Source: an uncultured Prevotella sp. (lineage in GTDB: Bacteria; Bacteroidota; Bacteroidia; Bacteroidales; Bacteroidaceae). From it: a stretch of 64,000 nt of DNA. The DNA is taken from contig CAMVSV010000006.1 in NCBI GenBank assembly GCA_947170265.1, forward strand, positions 27,061-91,060. The letters run 5' to 3'. Of this stretch, positions 52,184 through 59,822 are shown piece by piece; the stretch's first letter is position 1; every line of letters begins with the position of its first letter. A program made the translations under genes and the position numbers. The notes under the pieces were generated by a model, which made no database searches, had not been told where the DNA came from, and was given only the letters and a program-made list of their open reading frames with translations.

Positions 52184-53047
52184 CTATGCCTCTGCTTCGG
52201 GCACTGTTGTTTCCATTTCAGGTGTCTCGTCCACCTTTTTCACGGTCTTGCGAATGGCGCGCTTGCGCTTCGGTTTCTCCTCCACAGGTGTCTCAGTCTT
52301 CACGCCGGCAAGCTCAGGATCAACTATTATTCGTCCGCAGTATTCGCAAACGATGATTTTCTTGTGCATCTTCACGTCAAGCTGACGCTGTGGCGGAATC
52401 TTGTTGAAGCATCCTCCGCATGCGTCACGCTGCACATATACTATGCCCAGACCATTGCGTGCATTCTTGCGTATTCGCTTGAAGCTCGTGAGCAGTCGCG
52501 GTTCTATCCTCTGCTCTATCTCCTTGGCTTTCTCTTTGAGTTTCTCTTCCTCCTCGCGGGTCTCCTGCATGATTTCGTCGAGCTCGTCTTTCTTTTCCTC
52601 AAGGTCTTTCTGGCGTTCGTCAAGGGTTTCCTGTGCACGCTCGAGGTCTGCCGTGCGCTCCTCCACCTTTGCCTTTGCCTCGTTTATCTTCTTCTCGCAG
52701 AGCTCAATTTCAAGCGTCTTAAATTCTATCTCCTTGCTCAGCGTGTCATATTCGCGGTTGTTCTTAACCTCGTTGAGCTGGTCCTTGTACTTGTTCACGA
52801 TGATGTTGGCTTTCTCTATCTCGCCCTTCTTTATCACCACCGCAGCCTTGTAGTCTTCCACCTCAGCCTTGATTTTCTCTATTCTGGTGGTCAGACCAAC
52901 GATGTCGTCTTCCAGGTCTTGCACCTCAAGAGGCAGTTCTCCTCTGAGTGCTCTTTTCTCGTCAATGGCTGAGAGCGTTGTTTGCAACTGGTAGAGGTTC
53001 TTCAGCTTCTCCTCCACTGTGAACTCTTTTGGATCTTTCTTTGCCAT
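52184..53047 (-). CDS. Coiled-coil zinc-ribbon protein (C4-type, CdsZ/DUF164-like)
   Basis: A 287-residue protein made of a long antiparallel coiled coil (residues 20-185, Glu/Lys-rich) followed by a C4 zinc ribbon (RDACGGCFNKIPPQRQ ... IIVCEYCGRIIVD) and a basic, then acidic tail. This family is thought to bind nucleic acid or act as a scaffold; its precise role is unsettled. It lies 14 bases after Nif3, a pairing seen widely in bacteria. Confidence 0.88.
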   Translation of the reverse strand: MAKKDPKEFTVEEKLKNLYQLQTTLSAIDEKRALRGELPLEVQDLEDDIVGLTTRIEKIKAEVEDYKAAVVIKKGEIEKANIIVNKYKDQLNEVKNNREYDTLSKEIEFKTLEIELCEKKINEAKAKVEERTADLERAQETLDERQKDLEEKKDELDEIMQETREEEEKLKEKAKEIEQRIEPRLLTSFKRIRKNARNGLGIVYVQRDACGGCFNKIPPQRQLDVKMHKKIIVCEYCGRIIVDPELAGVKTETPVEEKPKRKRAIRKTVKKVDETPEMETTVPEAEA

Positions 53048-53061
53048 AATCTGTAGGGTAT

Positions 53062-53853
53062 TTATATATAAATTATCGGATTCGTGTTAACGGCAGTGAT
53101 GTAGCAGTTCACTCCTGCACATTCGCGGCTTATTATCTCCTTGAGCAGCTCCGGCGTGTACTGTTCACTCTGATAGTGACCTATTACGCATATCTGCAAC
53201 TGCTGCTCAGTACCGAAGAAATCGTGGTAATGCATCTCTCCAGTGATGAAGGCATCGGCACCGGCTCTGAGAGCATCGCCCAGGAGAAACGCACCGGCTC
53301 CACCACACAGCGCCACCCTGCTGATGGGTCTCTGCAGTAGCTCATTGGCTTGCACACATTCCACCATGAACTCCTTCTTCACCATCTCCAAAAAGTGGGT
53401 AGCACTCATGGGCTCCGGCAGCGTGCCAATCACGCCCGATGCGCCCTCCACGCCACACTCTGTGCGCGGCTCAGAGAGAAACCTCACGTCGTTGAGACTC
53501 AGTCTCTGAGCCATCTTGAAGTTCACGCCACCGCACGCATTGTCGAGGTTGGTATGCATAGACACCACCGCCACATCATTCTTTATAGCTTTCACCACAC
53601 AACGCTCCACATAGCTCTGGTCGCCAATATGAGCAAGTTTACGGAAGATAAGCGGATGGTGGCTCACTATGAGGTTGCAGCCCCGTTGCAGGGCTTCGTC
53701 TATGACCTTTTCTGTCACGTCAAGACACAATAATACCCCTGACACTTCCCACGCTTCTGTCAGTCCTACCTGCAAGCCGGCATTATCATAGTCTTCCTGC
53801 AGGGGCAGAGGCGCGAACCGTTCAAGGGCATCCAGAACTTCTTTTATTTTCAC
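53062..53853 (-). CDS. Nif3-like dinuclear metal-centre protein
   Basis: A 263-residue member of the Nif3/YbgI (DUF34) family, sometimes named GTP cyclohydrolase 1 type 2. It starts with GTG (MKIKEVLDALERFAPLPLQE). Metal ligands are in NLIVSHHPLIFRKL, VVSMHTNLDNACGGVN and the C-terminal IGHYQSEQYTPELL. It is the short form, without the inserted middle domain found in many larger relatives. A TAACTTTG box 20-27 bases upstream gives a leader of about a dozen bases. Confidence 0.9.
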   Translation of the reverse strand: MKIKEVLDALERFAPLPLQEDYDNAGLQVGLTEAWEVSGVLLCLDVTEKVIDEALQRGCNLIVSHHPLIFRKLAHIGDQSYVERCVVKAIKNDVAVVSMHTNLDNACGGVNFKMAQRLSLNDVRFLSEPRTECGVEGASGVIGTLPEPMSATHFLEMVKKEFMVECVQANELLQRPISRVALCGGAGAFLLGDALRAGADAFITGEMHYHDFFGTEQQLQICVIGHYQSEQYTPELLKEIISRECAGVNCYITAVNTNPIIYI

Positions 53854-53872
53854 GCGTAAATATATTTGCGTG

Positions 53873-53880
53873 CAAAGTTA
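53873..53880 (-). promoter_or_regulatory. Promoter -7 box for Nif3 and the zinc-ribbon gene
   Basis: TAACTTTG on the minus strand; no -33 TTG at the ideal distance. Confidence 0.5.
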
Positions 53881-54036
53881 CGGAAAAAGGTTGAATTTAA
53901 GAAGCAATTATGGAGAATTAACTCAGAATGCTCGCAAATAAAAGGTAGGACAGGAAAATCAGTGAACCAATGGTAACTATTCGCGAAGCGGTATAAAGTA
54001 AGTCAGATAGTGGGACAAAACCACGAAGATAAAGAG

Positions 54037-54072
54037 AAAAGCCTCATTCACCAGTCGGTGAGTGAGGCTTTT
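54037..54072 (-). terminator. Terminator overlapping the end of the endonuclease gene
   Basis: AAAAGCCTCA(C)TCACC/GGTGAATGAGGCTTTT: the last codons and stop of the gene form part of the stem, and a T-rich tail follows on the minus strand. Confidence 0.75.
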
Positions 54073-54893
54073 GCTTCTATTCTGTTCTCCACATCGTCGG
54101 GCAGCTGTGGAAAGAAGTCCATTCCCGTGAGCTTCTCCACTTGATCCACGGTATATACATGTTGGTTCATGGGCTGTTTCTTTCCGATGTTGTCGTAGAC
54201 GAAGGCAATGGCTTTTGGCTCTCCCGTGCGACACATCACCACCTTGAAGAAGGCATCTGGCACCCGAACCTTGTTCTTTCCAATGGTTTTCATTTCCTTC
54301 CTACTATCATAAACAGGTCCGCACACTATGTCTATAGCACCATATTTTCGTGACCAGTCGCGGCAGAGCATTTCCACGTCGTTCCATTCATATTTGTTCA
54401 GTCCATGGTTTTGCGGGCAGATGTTGGTAAAAAGAAACGACTCGTTCATTGCCTGTGCATCCCACTTGTTGTCGCCGGCAGGACACATGTGTCCGCGGTC
54501 GTAGCGTGAGTTATAGTAGTCCCAGTCTGTTGCTCTCGGCTGCGCCACGCTCTCGTCTTCATGAAACACTTCCTTGCCTCTCTGGTTCTGTCCGTAGGTA
54601 TGATTCCTTGTCAGGTGCCATGCCACCCAGTTGGCACATCGTGTGGTGCTGTTATAGGAAACGGTATATCCTTTGCGCTTGAGTATCTGTTCGTTGCGGT
54701 CAGTGAGGGGTGCCGGCAACTCATAGGCAGGTTTCTCTGTCTGTTGCTTTTTCTCCGTCTGCGCATAGAATGTGCTGATGCTGTGTTCCTGAGTCGCAGC
54801 TGTAGGTTGCTGTCCTTTCTTGCATGCCGTGGCTGCGAGCAATACTGCCATTGCCATGACTGCGGTGTGTGGTGGGATTTTCATTCTTGTCAT
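54048..54893 (-). CDS. DNA/RNA non-specific endonuclease, lipoprotein (copy 1)
   Basis: A NucA/NUC1-type nuclease of 281 residues. From the ATG at MTRMKIPPHTA it has a lipoprotein signal (VMAMAVLLAATACKK, lipobox Cys). The active-site motif RYDRGHMCPAGDNKW carries the catalytic His, and LFTNICPQNHGLNKYEWNDV the metal Asn. It probably degrades nucleic acid in the periplasm or at the surface. The ORF track starts at a TTG that overlaps the upstream gene by 7 bases. It closely parallels the preceding gene along its whole nuclease domain. Confidence 0.88.
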   Translation of the reverse strand: MTRMKIPPHTAVMAMAVLLAATACKKGQQPTAATQEHSISTFYAQTEKKQQTEKPAYELPAPLTDRNEQILKRKGYTVSYNSTTRCANWVAWHLTRNHTYGQNQRGKEVFHEDESVAQPRATDWDYYNSRYDRGHMCPAGDNKWDAQAMNESFLFTNICPQNHGLNKYEWNDVEMLCRDWSRKYGAIDIVCGPVYDSRKEMKTIGKNKVRVPDAFFKVVMCRTGEPKAIAFVYDNIGKKQPMNQHVYTVDQVEKLTGMDFFPQLPDDVENRIEAKASLTDW

Positions 54894-54919
54894 TGCTTGT
54901 TGTCTGTTCTCGCTTGTTT

Positions 54920-55840
54920 TTACCAATCGTCAAGGTCGGCATGGGCTTCCACCCTACGCTCCACCTCATCATTGAGATTGCAGAAAAAGTCTATGCCCGT
55001 GAGACGTTCCACCTCATCCACTGTACGCACATAGGCGTGCATGGGTGCGTGTCCGTCGTCGTTGTCGTAGTAGAAGCCTATGGCTTTGGGTTCCCCTCTC
55101 ATGCAGAGCACCACCTTATAGAATCCGTCGGGCACAGCCACTTTGTTTCTCCCTATGGTCTTGGGGCTCTGTGAGCTATACACCGGTCCACAGGCAATGT
55201 ATATGTCACCGTATTTCTCTGCCCACTTGCGACATTTCATCTCAAGGTCGTTCCAGTCGCCACCGTTGAGGTCATGGCTCTGGGGGCACATGTTGGTGAA
55301 AAGGAAGCAGTCTTCCTGCGCCTCACGGCTCCATTTGTTGTCGCCCGAGGGACACATGTGTCCACGGTCATAGCCCGAACCCGAATAGTCAGCATTGGTG
55401 GCTTTGGGAAAGTCCACGTCGTCGTCCTCCTGATACTTCACTCCCTTGCGTTTGAACGGTCCCGTGGTGTGTGATGCCGTGAGGTGCCATGCCGTCCACT
55501 GTGGACATCTTCTCTGTTCATCATAGGCTGTGGTGTAACCTGTGCGGCGCAGTATGGTGGTCAGCGACGACCTCGGTATCTCCAGTTCCTGCGTGCCTTC
55601 CACTTCATCCATGTTACCGCCAGCCTCACTGCCATCGCCATCAAAGTCGGCATCGGCATATTCAGCCTCATCTCCATAGCCGTATGAGCCCTCATCACCT
55701 GTCTGGCTACCATCATTCTCTATGGTCTGCTCCGTTGGAACAGTCTCCTGCCGGATCTCCTTATGCCCTTTTCCTATCATGTGCAGTGCCAACAGCACCA
55801 CCAACGCAATCACAAACGTGTCAAAACTTGATTTCTTCAT
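54920..55840 (-). CDS. DNA/RNA non-specific endonuclease, membrane-anchored (copy 2)
   Basis: A paralogue of the next gene. From the ATG at MKKSSFDTFVIALVVLLALHM the 306 residues have an N-terminal membrane anchor without a lipobox Cys and an acidic Asp/Gly/Glu-rich linker (GDEGSYGYGDEAEYADADFD). The nuclease domain has GYDRGHMCPSGDNKW and LFTNMCPQSHDLNGGDWNDL. Both copies end in a Trp. The ORF-track start 25 codons upstream is before the promoter box. Tandem duplication with different membrane attachment is the simplest origin. Confidence 0.88.
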   Translation of the reverse strand: MKKSSFDTFVIALVVLLALHMIGKGHKEIRQETVPTEQTIENDGSQTGDEGSYGYGDEAEYADADFDGDGSEAGGNMDEVEGTQELEIPRSSLTTILRRTGYTTAYDEQRRCPQWTAWHLTASHTTGPFKRKGVKYQEDDDVDFPKATNADYSGSGYDRGHMCPSGDNKWSREAQEDCFLFTNMCPQSHDLNGGDWNDLEMKCRKWAEKYGDIYIACGPVYSSQSPKTIGRNKVAVPDGFYKVVLCMRGEPKAIGFYYDNDDGHAPMHAYVRTVDEVERLTGIDFFCNLNDEVERRVEAHADLDDW

Positions 55841-55848
55841 ATCGCCTG

Positions 55849-55856
55849 CAAAGCTA
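55849..55856 (-). promoter_or_regulatory. Promoter -7 box of the tandem nuclease genes
   Basis: TAGCTTTG on the minus strand, 9-16 bases before the start of copy 2, leaving a very short leader. Confidence 0.55.
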
Positions 55857-55879
55857 AGAAAAAAATCTGACTCGGCATG

Positions 55880-55933
55880 AGTCACAAAAAGAAAATCGGA
55901 CTGATGCTCCACCACCCTGCATCAGTCCGATTT
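55880..55933 (-). terminator. Terminator of the 34-codon gene
   Basis: AAATCGGACTGATGC/GCATCAGTCCGATTT, a perfect 15-bp stem with an 11-base loop, followed on the minus strand by TTTTCTTTTTGTG. It lies 34 bases after the small gene's stop and before the nuclease promoter. Confidence 0.85.
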
Positions 55934-55966
55934 CTGTTATCTCTCAAATTTTCAACATTATCCTAT

Positions 55967-56071
55967 TTACGCGAGGCAATTCACTCGCCCGAAGTTATAC
56001 ATTTTAAGCATGTTCTCACAATAGTTCGTAAAACTCTTGTTGTTAAACACTTTCTCTATTATCCTTTTCAT
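55967..56071 (-). CDS. Hidden 34-residue microprotein gene
   Basis: Absent from the ORF track because of its length. The frame begins MKRIIEKVFNNKSFTNYCEN and ends FGRVNCLA. It is basic, with two Cys, and has no signal peptide or membrane helix. A purine-rich AAAGGA sits about eight bases before the ATG. A textbook promoter (56198-56228) lies about 120 bases upstream and a textbook terminator 34 bases downstream, so this is a complete free-standing transcription unit. The leader also has a 4-codon frame (56129-56143). The function is unknown; a structured RNA with an incidental frame is the alternative. Confidence 0.6.
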   Translation of the reverse strand: MKRIIEKVFNNKSFTNYCENMLKMYNFGRVNCLA

Positions 56072-56197
56072 AATCTTATCCTTTCTTTCGTTAAATCTTT
56101 TTACCTTTTGTATTCACTAATACTCTCTTCAAGATTGAAGCATCTTAGCTGCGCGCGCTAATGTCTTTGTGTTATCCTTTTAATCTTTTTGACGATG

Positions 56198-56228
56198 CAA
56201 AGGTAAGGAGTTTTGACATATCACGCAA
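56198..56228 (-). promoter_or_regulatory. Promoter of the 34-codon gene
   Basis: -7 TACCTTTG at 56198-56205 and -33 TTG at 56226-56228 on the minus strand, exactly 20 bases apart. Confidence 0.8.
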
Positions 56229-56285
56229 CAACTGTAAGCTTTTAAAGGTCAAAACCTCCATTATTTTTGACATTCATCAACCCAC

Positions 56286-56355
56286 TTGACAAGTGTCAAT
56301 TCATCTGTTTTCAAGAGCCTCACTCTATATAATATAATAAATGTACGCGCGCGTA
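56286..56355. promoter_or_regulatory. Two palindromes upstream of aguA
   Basis: TTGACAAGTGTCAA (56286-56299) and TACGCGCGCGTA (56344-56355) lie 70-150 bases before the aguA promoter box, in otherwise AT-rich DNA. They are candidate operator sites. The rest of 56229-56426 holds no gene. Confidence 0.35.
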
Positions 56356-56426
56356 AGAAGTCCATCCCACTACCCTTCCACACCATATTTTTGCGGGTAC
56401 AGACTTATAATCTCAAACATTTTGTC

Positions 56427-56434
56427 TACTTTTG
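56427..56434 (+). promoter_or_regulatory. Promoter -7 box of aguA, leaderless spacing
   Basis: TACTTTTG ends four bases before the aguA ATG, so the mRNA probably starts at or next to the start codon. Confidence 0.6.
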
Positions 56435-56438
56435 CAAT

Positions 56439-57506
56439 ATGAATACCTACCGAATGCCCGCAGAATGGGAACAACAGAGCATGGTGCAGCTCACATGGCC
56501 ACATGTCGGCACCGACTGGGCACCCATCCTCAGCGATATTACCCACACCTATGTGCAGATGGCTCGCGAGATAGCCGCCAGGGAACACCTGCTGATAGTG
56601 GTTCCCGCCAACAGCAACCTGCCCAAAGAAATCGCCACGCTGGAAAACACCAGCATAGTGAACTGTCCCACCAACGACACCTGGGCCCGCGACCACGCCT
56701 TCATAACCCTTGTGCCCACCACTGAAGACAACAACGGTGACAACCTGCCACCACTGCTACTCGACTTCCGCTTCAACGGATGGGGAGAGAAATTCGAGCA
56801 TCAGCTCGACAACGCCATCAATATCACACTCTTCAAGCAGCCACAGCTGTTCAGAGGCTGCCTCTACGGCGACATGAACGACTTCATACTCGAAGGCGGC
56901 TCCATAGAGAGCGACGGCAACGGCACCATCTTCACCACCAGCCAGTGCCTGCTTGCCCCCCATCGCAACCAGCCCCTGTCGCAAGCCGACATTGAGCAGC
57001 AACTCAAGCTCAGGCTGCATGCCAACCGCATAGTGTGGCTCGACCACGGAAACCTCATTGGCGACGACACCGACGGACACATAGACACCATTGTGCGCAC
57101 GGCACCCGACGACACGCTCATCTATGTGAGCTGCAACGACAGCTGCGACGACCACTTCCACGACTTCAAAGCCCTCGAGCAACAGCTAATCGGCCTGCGC
57201 ACTACCGGCAACAAGCCCTACCGGTTGCTTCCACTGCCCATGCCCGACCCCATCTACGACGGCGACGACCGTCTTCCAGCCACCTATGCCAACTTCCTCG
57301 TGATAAACTCAGCTGTGCTTGTGCCCACCTACGACCAACCCCACAACGACAGCGTTGCCATGAAAACCATACAGCAGGCATTCCCTCAACGCGAGATCAT
57401 ACCCATAGACAGCCGGAGCATCATCAGGCAGCACGGCTCCATACACTGCTGCACCATGCAGTTTCCCTCAGAAGTGATGAAGAAAAACCTGAAGACAAGA
57501 GATTAG
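56439..57506 (+). CDS. aguA: Agmatine deiminase
   Basis: Hydrolyses agmatine to N-carbamoylputrescine and ammonia. The 355 residues start at MNTYRMPAEWEQQSMVQLTW (the ORF track's 51 extra residues are upstream of the promoter). Motifs of the guanidine-modifying fold are present: TNDTWARDHAFITL, LEGGSIESDGNGTIFTTSQC, WLDHGNLIGDDTDGHIDTIV (catalytic Asp/His) and the C-terminal catalytic Cys in HGSIHCCTMQFP. The partner enzyme gene follows after 11 bases. No agmatine-making arginine decarboxylase is in the window. Confidence 0.95.
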   Translation: MNTYRMPAEWEQQSMVQLTWPHVGTDWAPILSDITHTYVQMAREIAAREHLLIVVPANSNLPKEIATLENTSIVNCPTNDTWARDHAFITLVPTTEDNNGDNLPPLLLDFRFNGWGEKFEHQLDNAINITLFKQPQLFRGCLYGDMNDFILEGGSIESDGNGTIFTTSQCLLAPHRNQPLSQADIEQQLKLRLHANRIVWLDHGNLIGDDTDGHIDTIVRTAPDDTLIYVSCNDSCDDHFHDFKALEQQLIGLRTTGNKPYRLLPLPMPDPIYDGDDRLPATYANFLVINSAVLVPTYDQPHNDSVAMKTIQQAFPQREIIPIDSRSIIRQHGSIHCCTMQFPSEVMKKNLKTRD

Positions 57507-57517
57507 CATACAAGAAA

Positions 57518-58393
57518 ATGAAGATAGGAATAATACAACAGCACAACACAGCCGACCGCGACGACAACATGCAGCGGCTTGCCAAGAGCATCTCCACGCT
57601 TGCCTCTGAAGGAGCCGAGCTCATAGTGATGCAGGAACTTCACAACAGTCTCTACTTCTGCCAGGAAGAGAACGTCAGCAACTTCGACCTTGCAGAGCCC
57701 ATACCAGGACCCTCAACCGAATACTACGGAACTCTGGCAAGGAAACACAATGTGGTCATCGTGACATCGCTGTTTGAGCGCCGTGCACCAGGACTCTACC
57801 ACAACACCGCCGTGGTAATAGAGCGCGACGGAACCATTGTCGGCAAATATCGCAAGATGCACATCCCCGACGATCCGGCATACTACGAGAAGTTCTACTT
57901 CACACCCGGAGACCTCGGCTTCCATCCCATAACTACCAGCGTGGGCACCCTCGGAGTGCTCGTATGCTGGGATCAGTGGTACCCCGAGGCAGCACGCCTC
58001 ATGGCACTGCAAGATGCCGACCTGCTCATCTATCCCACCGCCATAGGATATGCCTCCAACGACGACCACGACGAGCAGCAACGTCAGCGCGAGGCATGGA
58101 CCACCGTCATGCGCGGACATGCCGTGGCTAACGGATTGCCCGTGGTGGCAGTAAACCGCACCGGATTCGAGAGCGACCCCTCTGGAGCCACCGACGGCAT
58201 ACGGTTCTGGGGATCATCGTTCATTGCCGGGCCACAGGGCGAGATGCTCTTCCGCGCCGGCGAGGATGACGACGAAGCCACCGTCATCGACGTAGACATC
58301 GCCCACAGCGAACAAGTGCGCCGTTGGTGGCCATTCCTGCGCGACCGCCGCATAGACCACTACCCCGACATTGTTCGCCGGTACATAGACTGA
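57518..58393 (+). CDS. aguB: N-carbamoylputrescine amidohydrolase
   Basis: Nitrilase-fold enzyme that releases putrescine from N-carbamoylputrescine, completing the two-step conversion begun by AguA. The 291 residues start at MKIGIIQQHNTADRDDNMQR; the ORF-track frame extends far upstream only as an open shadow of aguA. The Glu-Lys-Cys triad is visible in LIVMQELHN, GKYRKMHIPDD and LGVLVCWDQWYPEAARLM. C-terminal WWPFLRDRRIDHY is typical. A strong terminator follows. Confidence 0.95.
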   Translation: MKIGIIQQHNTADRDDNMQRLAKSISTLASEGAELIVMQELHNSLYFCQEENVSNFDLAEPIPGPSTEYYGTLARKHNVVIVTSLFERRAPGLYHNTAVVIERDGTIVGKYRKMHIPDDPAYYEKFYFTPGDLGFHPITTSVGTLGVLVCWDQWYPEAARLMALQDADLLIYPTAIGYASNDDHDEQQRQREAWTTVMRGHAVANGLPVVAVNRTGFESDPSGATDGIRFWGSSFIAGPQGEMLFRAGEDDDEATVIDVDIAHSEQVRRWWPFLRDRRIDHYPDIVRRYID

Positions 58394-58432
58394 CACTCTC
58401 CTGACATTCACCACAGGAAAAGACCCAACTGA

Positions 58433-58470
58433 AAACAGCCGCTTGCAACGATGTGCAAGCGGCTGTTTCC
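58433..58470 (+). terminator. Terminator of aguA-aguB
   Basis: AAACAGCCGCTTGCA/TGCAAGCGGCTGTTT perfect 15-bp stem. The short T-run after it is limited, but it also faces the convergent transporter gene. Confidence 0.8.
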
Positions 58471-58496
58471 ATATATATAGGCTTTGTCCCGAGAGA

Positions 58497-59810
58497 CTAT
58501 TGTTTCTTCTTTCCGAAATCCGGGTCAATCTTCAGGAACCATGTAACGAGGAACGTAAGAACGCACGTTGCCATGACTATTATGAAGAAAGTCTGGTAGC
58601 CCACGGAGTCCTTTATCCAACCCGACACCATTCCAGGAAGCATCAAACCCAGATAGCTGATGCCCGTGCAGATGGAATAATGAGAAGTCTTGAACTCTCC
58701 CTGACTGTAATAGAGCATATAGAGAGTGAGCACTGTAAAGCCCAGACCATAGCCAAACTGCTCAATGAACAGACAAGTGCTGACAAACGACAATCCCATG
58801 ACCGTTGAAATGTCGGGCATGGCGTAGGCCAGATAGATATACACTGCATCGGGCAGCGTGATGGCGCATACCAAGGGCCACAGCCAGCGTTTCATGCCGT
58901 CGCGACTCACGAGTATGCCACCGAGTATGCCGCCGAGGGTCAGACCGATGAGTCCCACCGTGCCATACGAGAGTCCATACTCCGTAGGTGCCATTCCCAG
59001 TCCGCCTTCCGAGTTCGGGCGCATCAGGAACGTCTTGGTCATGGTGTTCAGAAGAGCTTCTGGGAAACGATACAGGAGCAGGAAGCAGATGGCTATTACC
59101 GTGGTGCGCACTGGGAACTTGGTGAAGAAGGTTGAGAGGGTGTGCTTCAGTCCGCTCCACACCTCGGCAGCACTGCTTCTCGTCTTCTCGCTGTCGGCAG
59201 TGCTGTTGGGCAATACGAAGCTGTGAAACAGCCACAACGCAATGAAGATGCCTGCCAGTCCGTAGAACACAAGGCTCCATGCAAAAGCCACGCTGTTGCG
59301 GAACCACACCATCAGCATGCCGGGAATAGCCACCACCACGCCGTTTCCGAAGATCACCGCCAGACGGTAGAACGTGTTTCTTATTCCCACGAAATAGGTC
59401 TGTCTGTGCTCATCCAGCTCAATCATATAGTATCCGTCAGCGGAGATGTCGTGGGTGGCGCTGGCAAAAGCCATGATGAAGAAACAGCACATTGACATCT
59501 GGAACCACACAGGGGTGTTCAGCGTGAACGCCACACCTGCCAGTGCCGCACCTATGAGTATCTGCATGCTCAGTATCCACCAGCGTTTGGTAAGCAACAG
59601 GTCGACAAACGGACTCCACAACGGTTTGATAATCCATGGAAGGTTGAGCCAGCCGGTATAGAGTGCCAGCTCGGTGTCGGTAAGCCCCATCTGCATATAC
59701 ATCACGGCAGCCACACCCGTTACCAGCACGTTGGGCAGTCCCTCGGCAAAATACAGCGTGGGCACCCATGCCCAAGGGTTTCTGCCTTTAGTCTTGATTG
59801 ATTTGTTCAT
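58497..59810 (-). CDS. AmpG-like major facilitator transporter
   Basis: A 437-residue MFS permease with about 12 membrane segments. The opening WVPTLYFAEGLPNVLVTGVA and WIIKPLWSPFVDLLLTKRWW resemble AmpG, the importer of cell-wall fragments (GlcNAc-anhydroMurNAc-peptides). FASATHDISADGYYMIELDE is a typical AmpG loop. It starts 12 bases after the large glycosyltransferase/SpoIID fusion and is co-transcribed with it, which supports a link to wall metabolism. The substrate is not proven. Confidence 0.82.
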   Translation of the reverse strand: MNKSIKTKGRNPWAWVPTLYFAEGLPNVLVTGVAAVMYMQMGLTDTELALYTGWLNLPWIIKPLWSPFVDLLLTKRWWILSMQILIGAALAGVAFTLNTPVWFQMSMCCFFIMAFASATHDISADGYYMIELDEHRQTYFVGIRNTFYRLAVIFGNGVVVAIPGMLMVWFRNSVAFAWSLVFYGLAGIFIALWLFHSFVLPNSTADSEKTRSSAAEVWSGLKHTLSTFFTKFPVRTTVIAICFLLLYRFPEALLNTMTKTFLMRPNSEGGLGMAPTEYGLSYGTVGLIGLTLGGILGGILVSRDGMKRWLWPLVCAITLPDAVYIYLAYAMPDISTVMGLSFVSTCLFIEQFGYGLGFTVLTLYMLYYSQGEFKTSHYSICTGISYLGLMLPGMVSGWIKDSVGYQTFFIIVMATCVLTFLVTWFLKIDPDFGKKKQ

Positions 59811-59822
59811 TTATGTTATTCT

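Noticed and set aside
57035-57517. Long N-terminal extension of aguB
   Set aside because: It is the open alternative frame of aguA; the nitrilase fold starts at the ATG at 57518.
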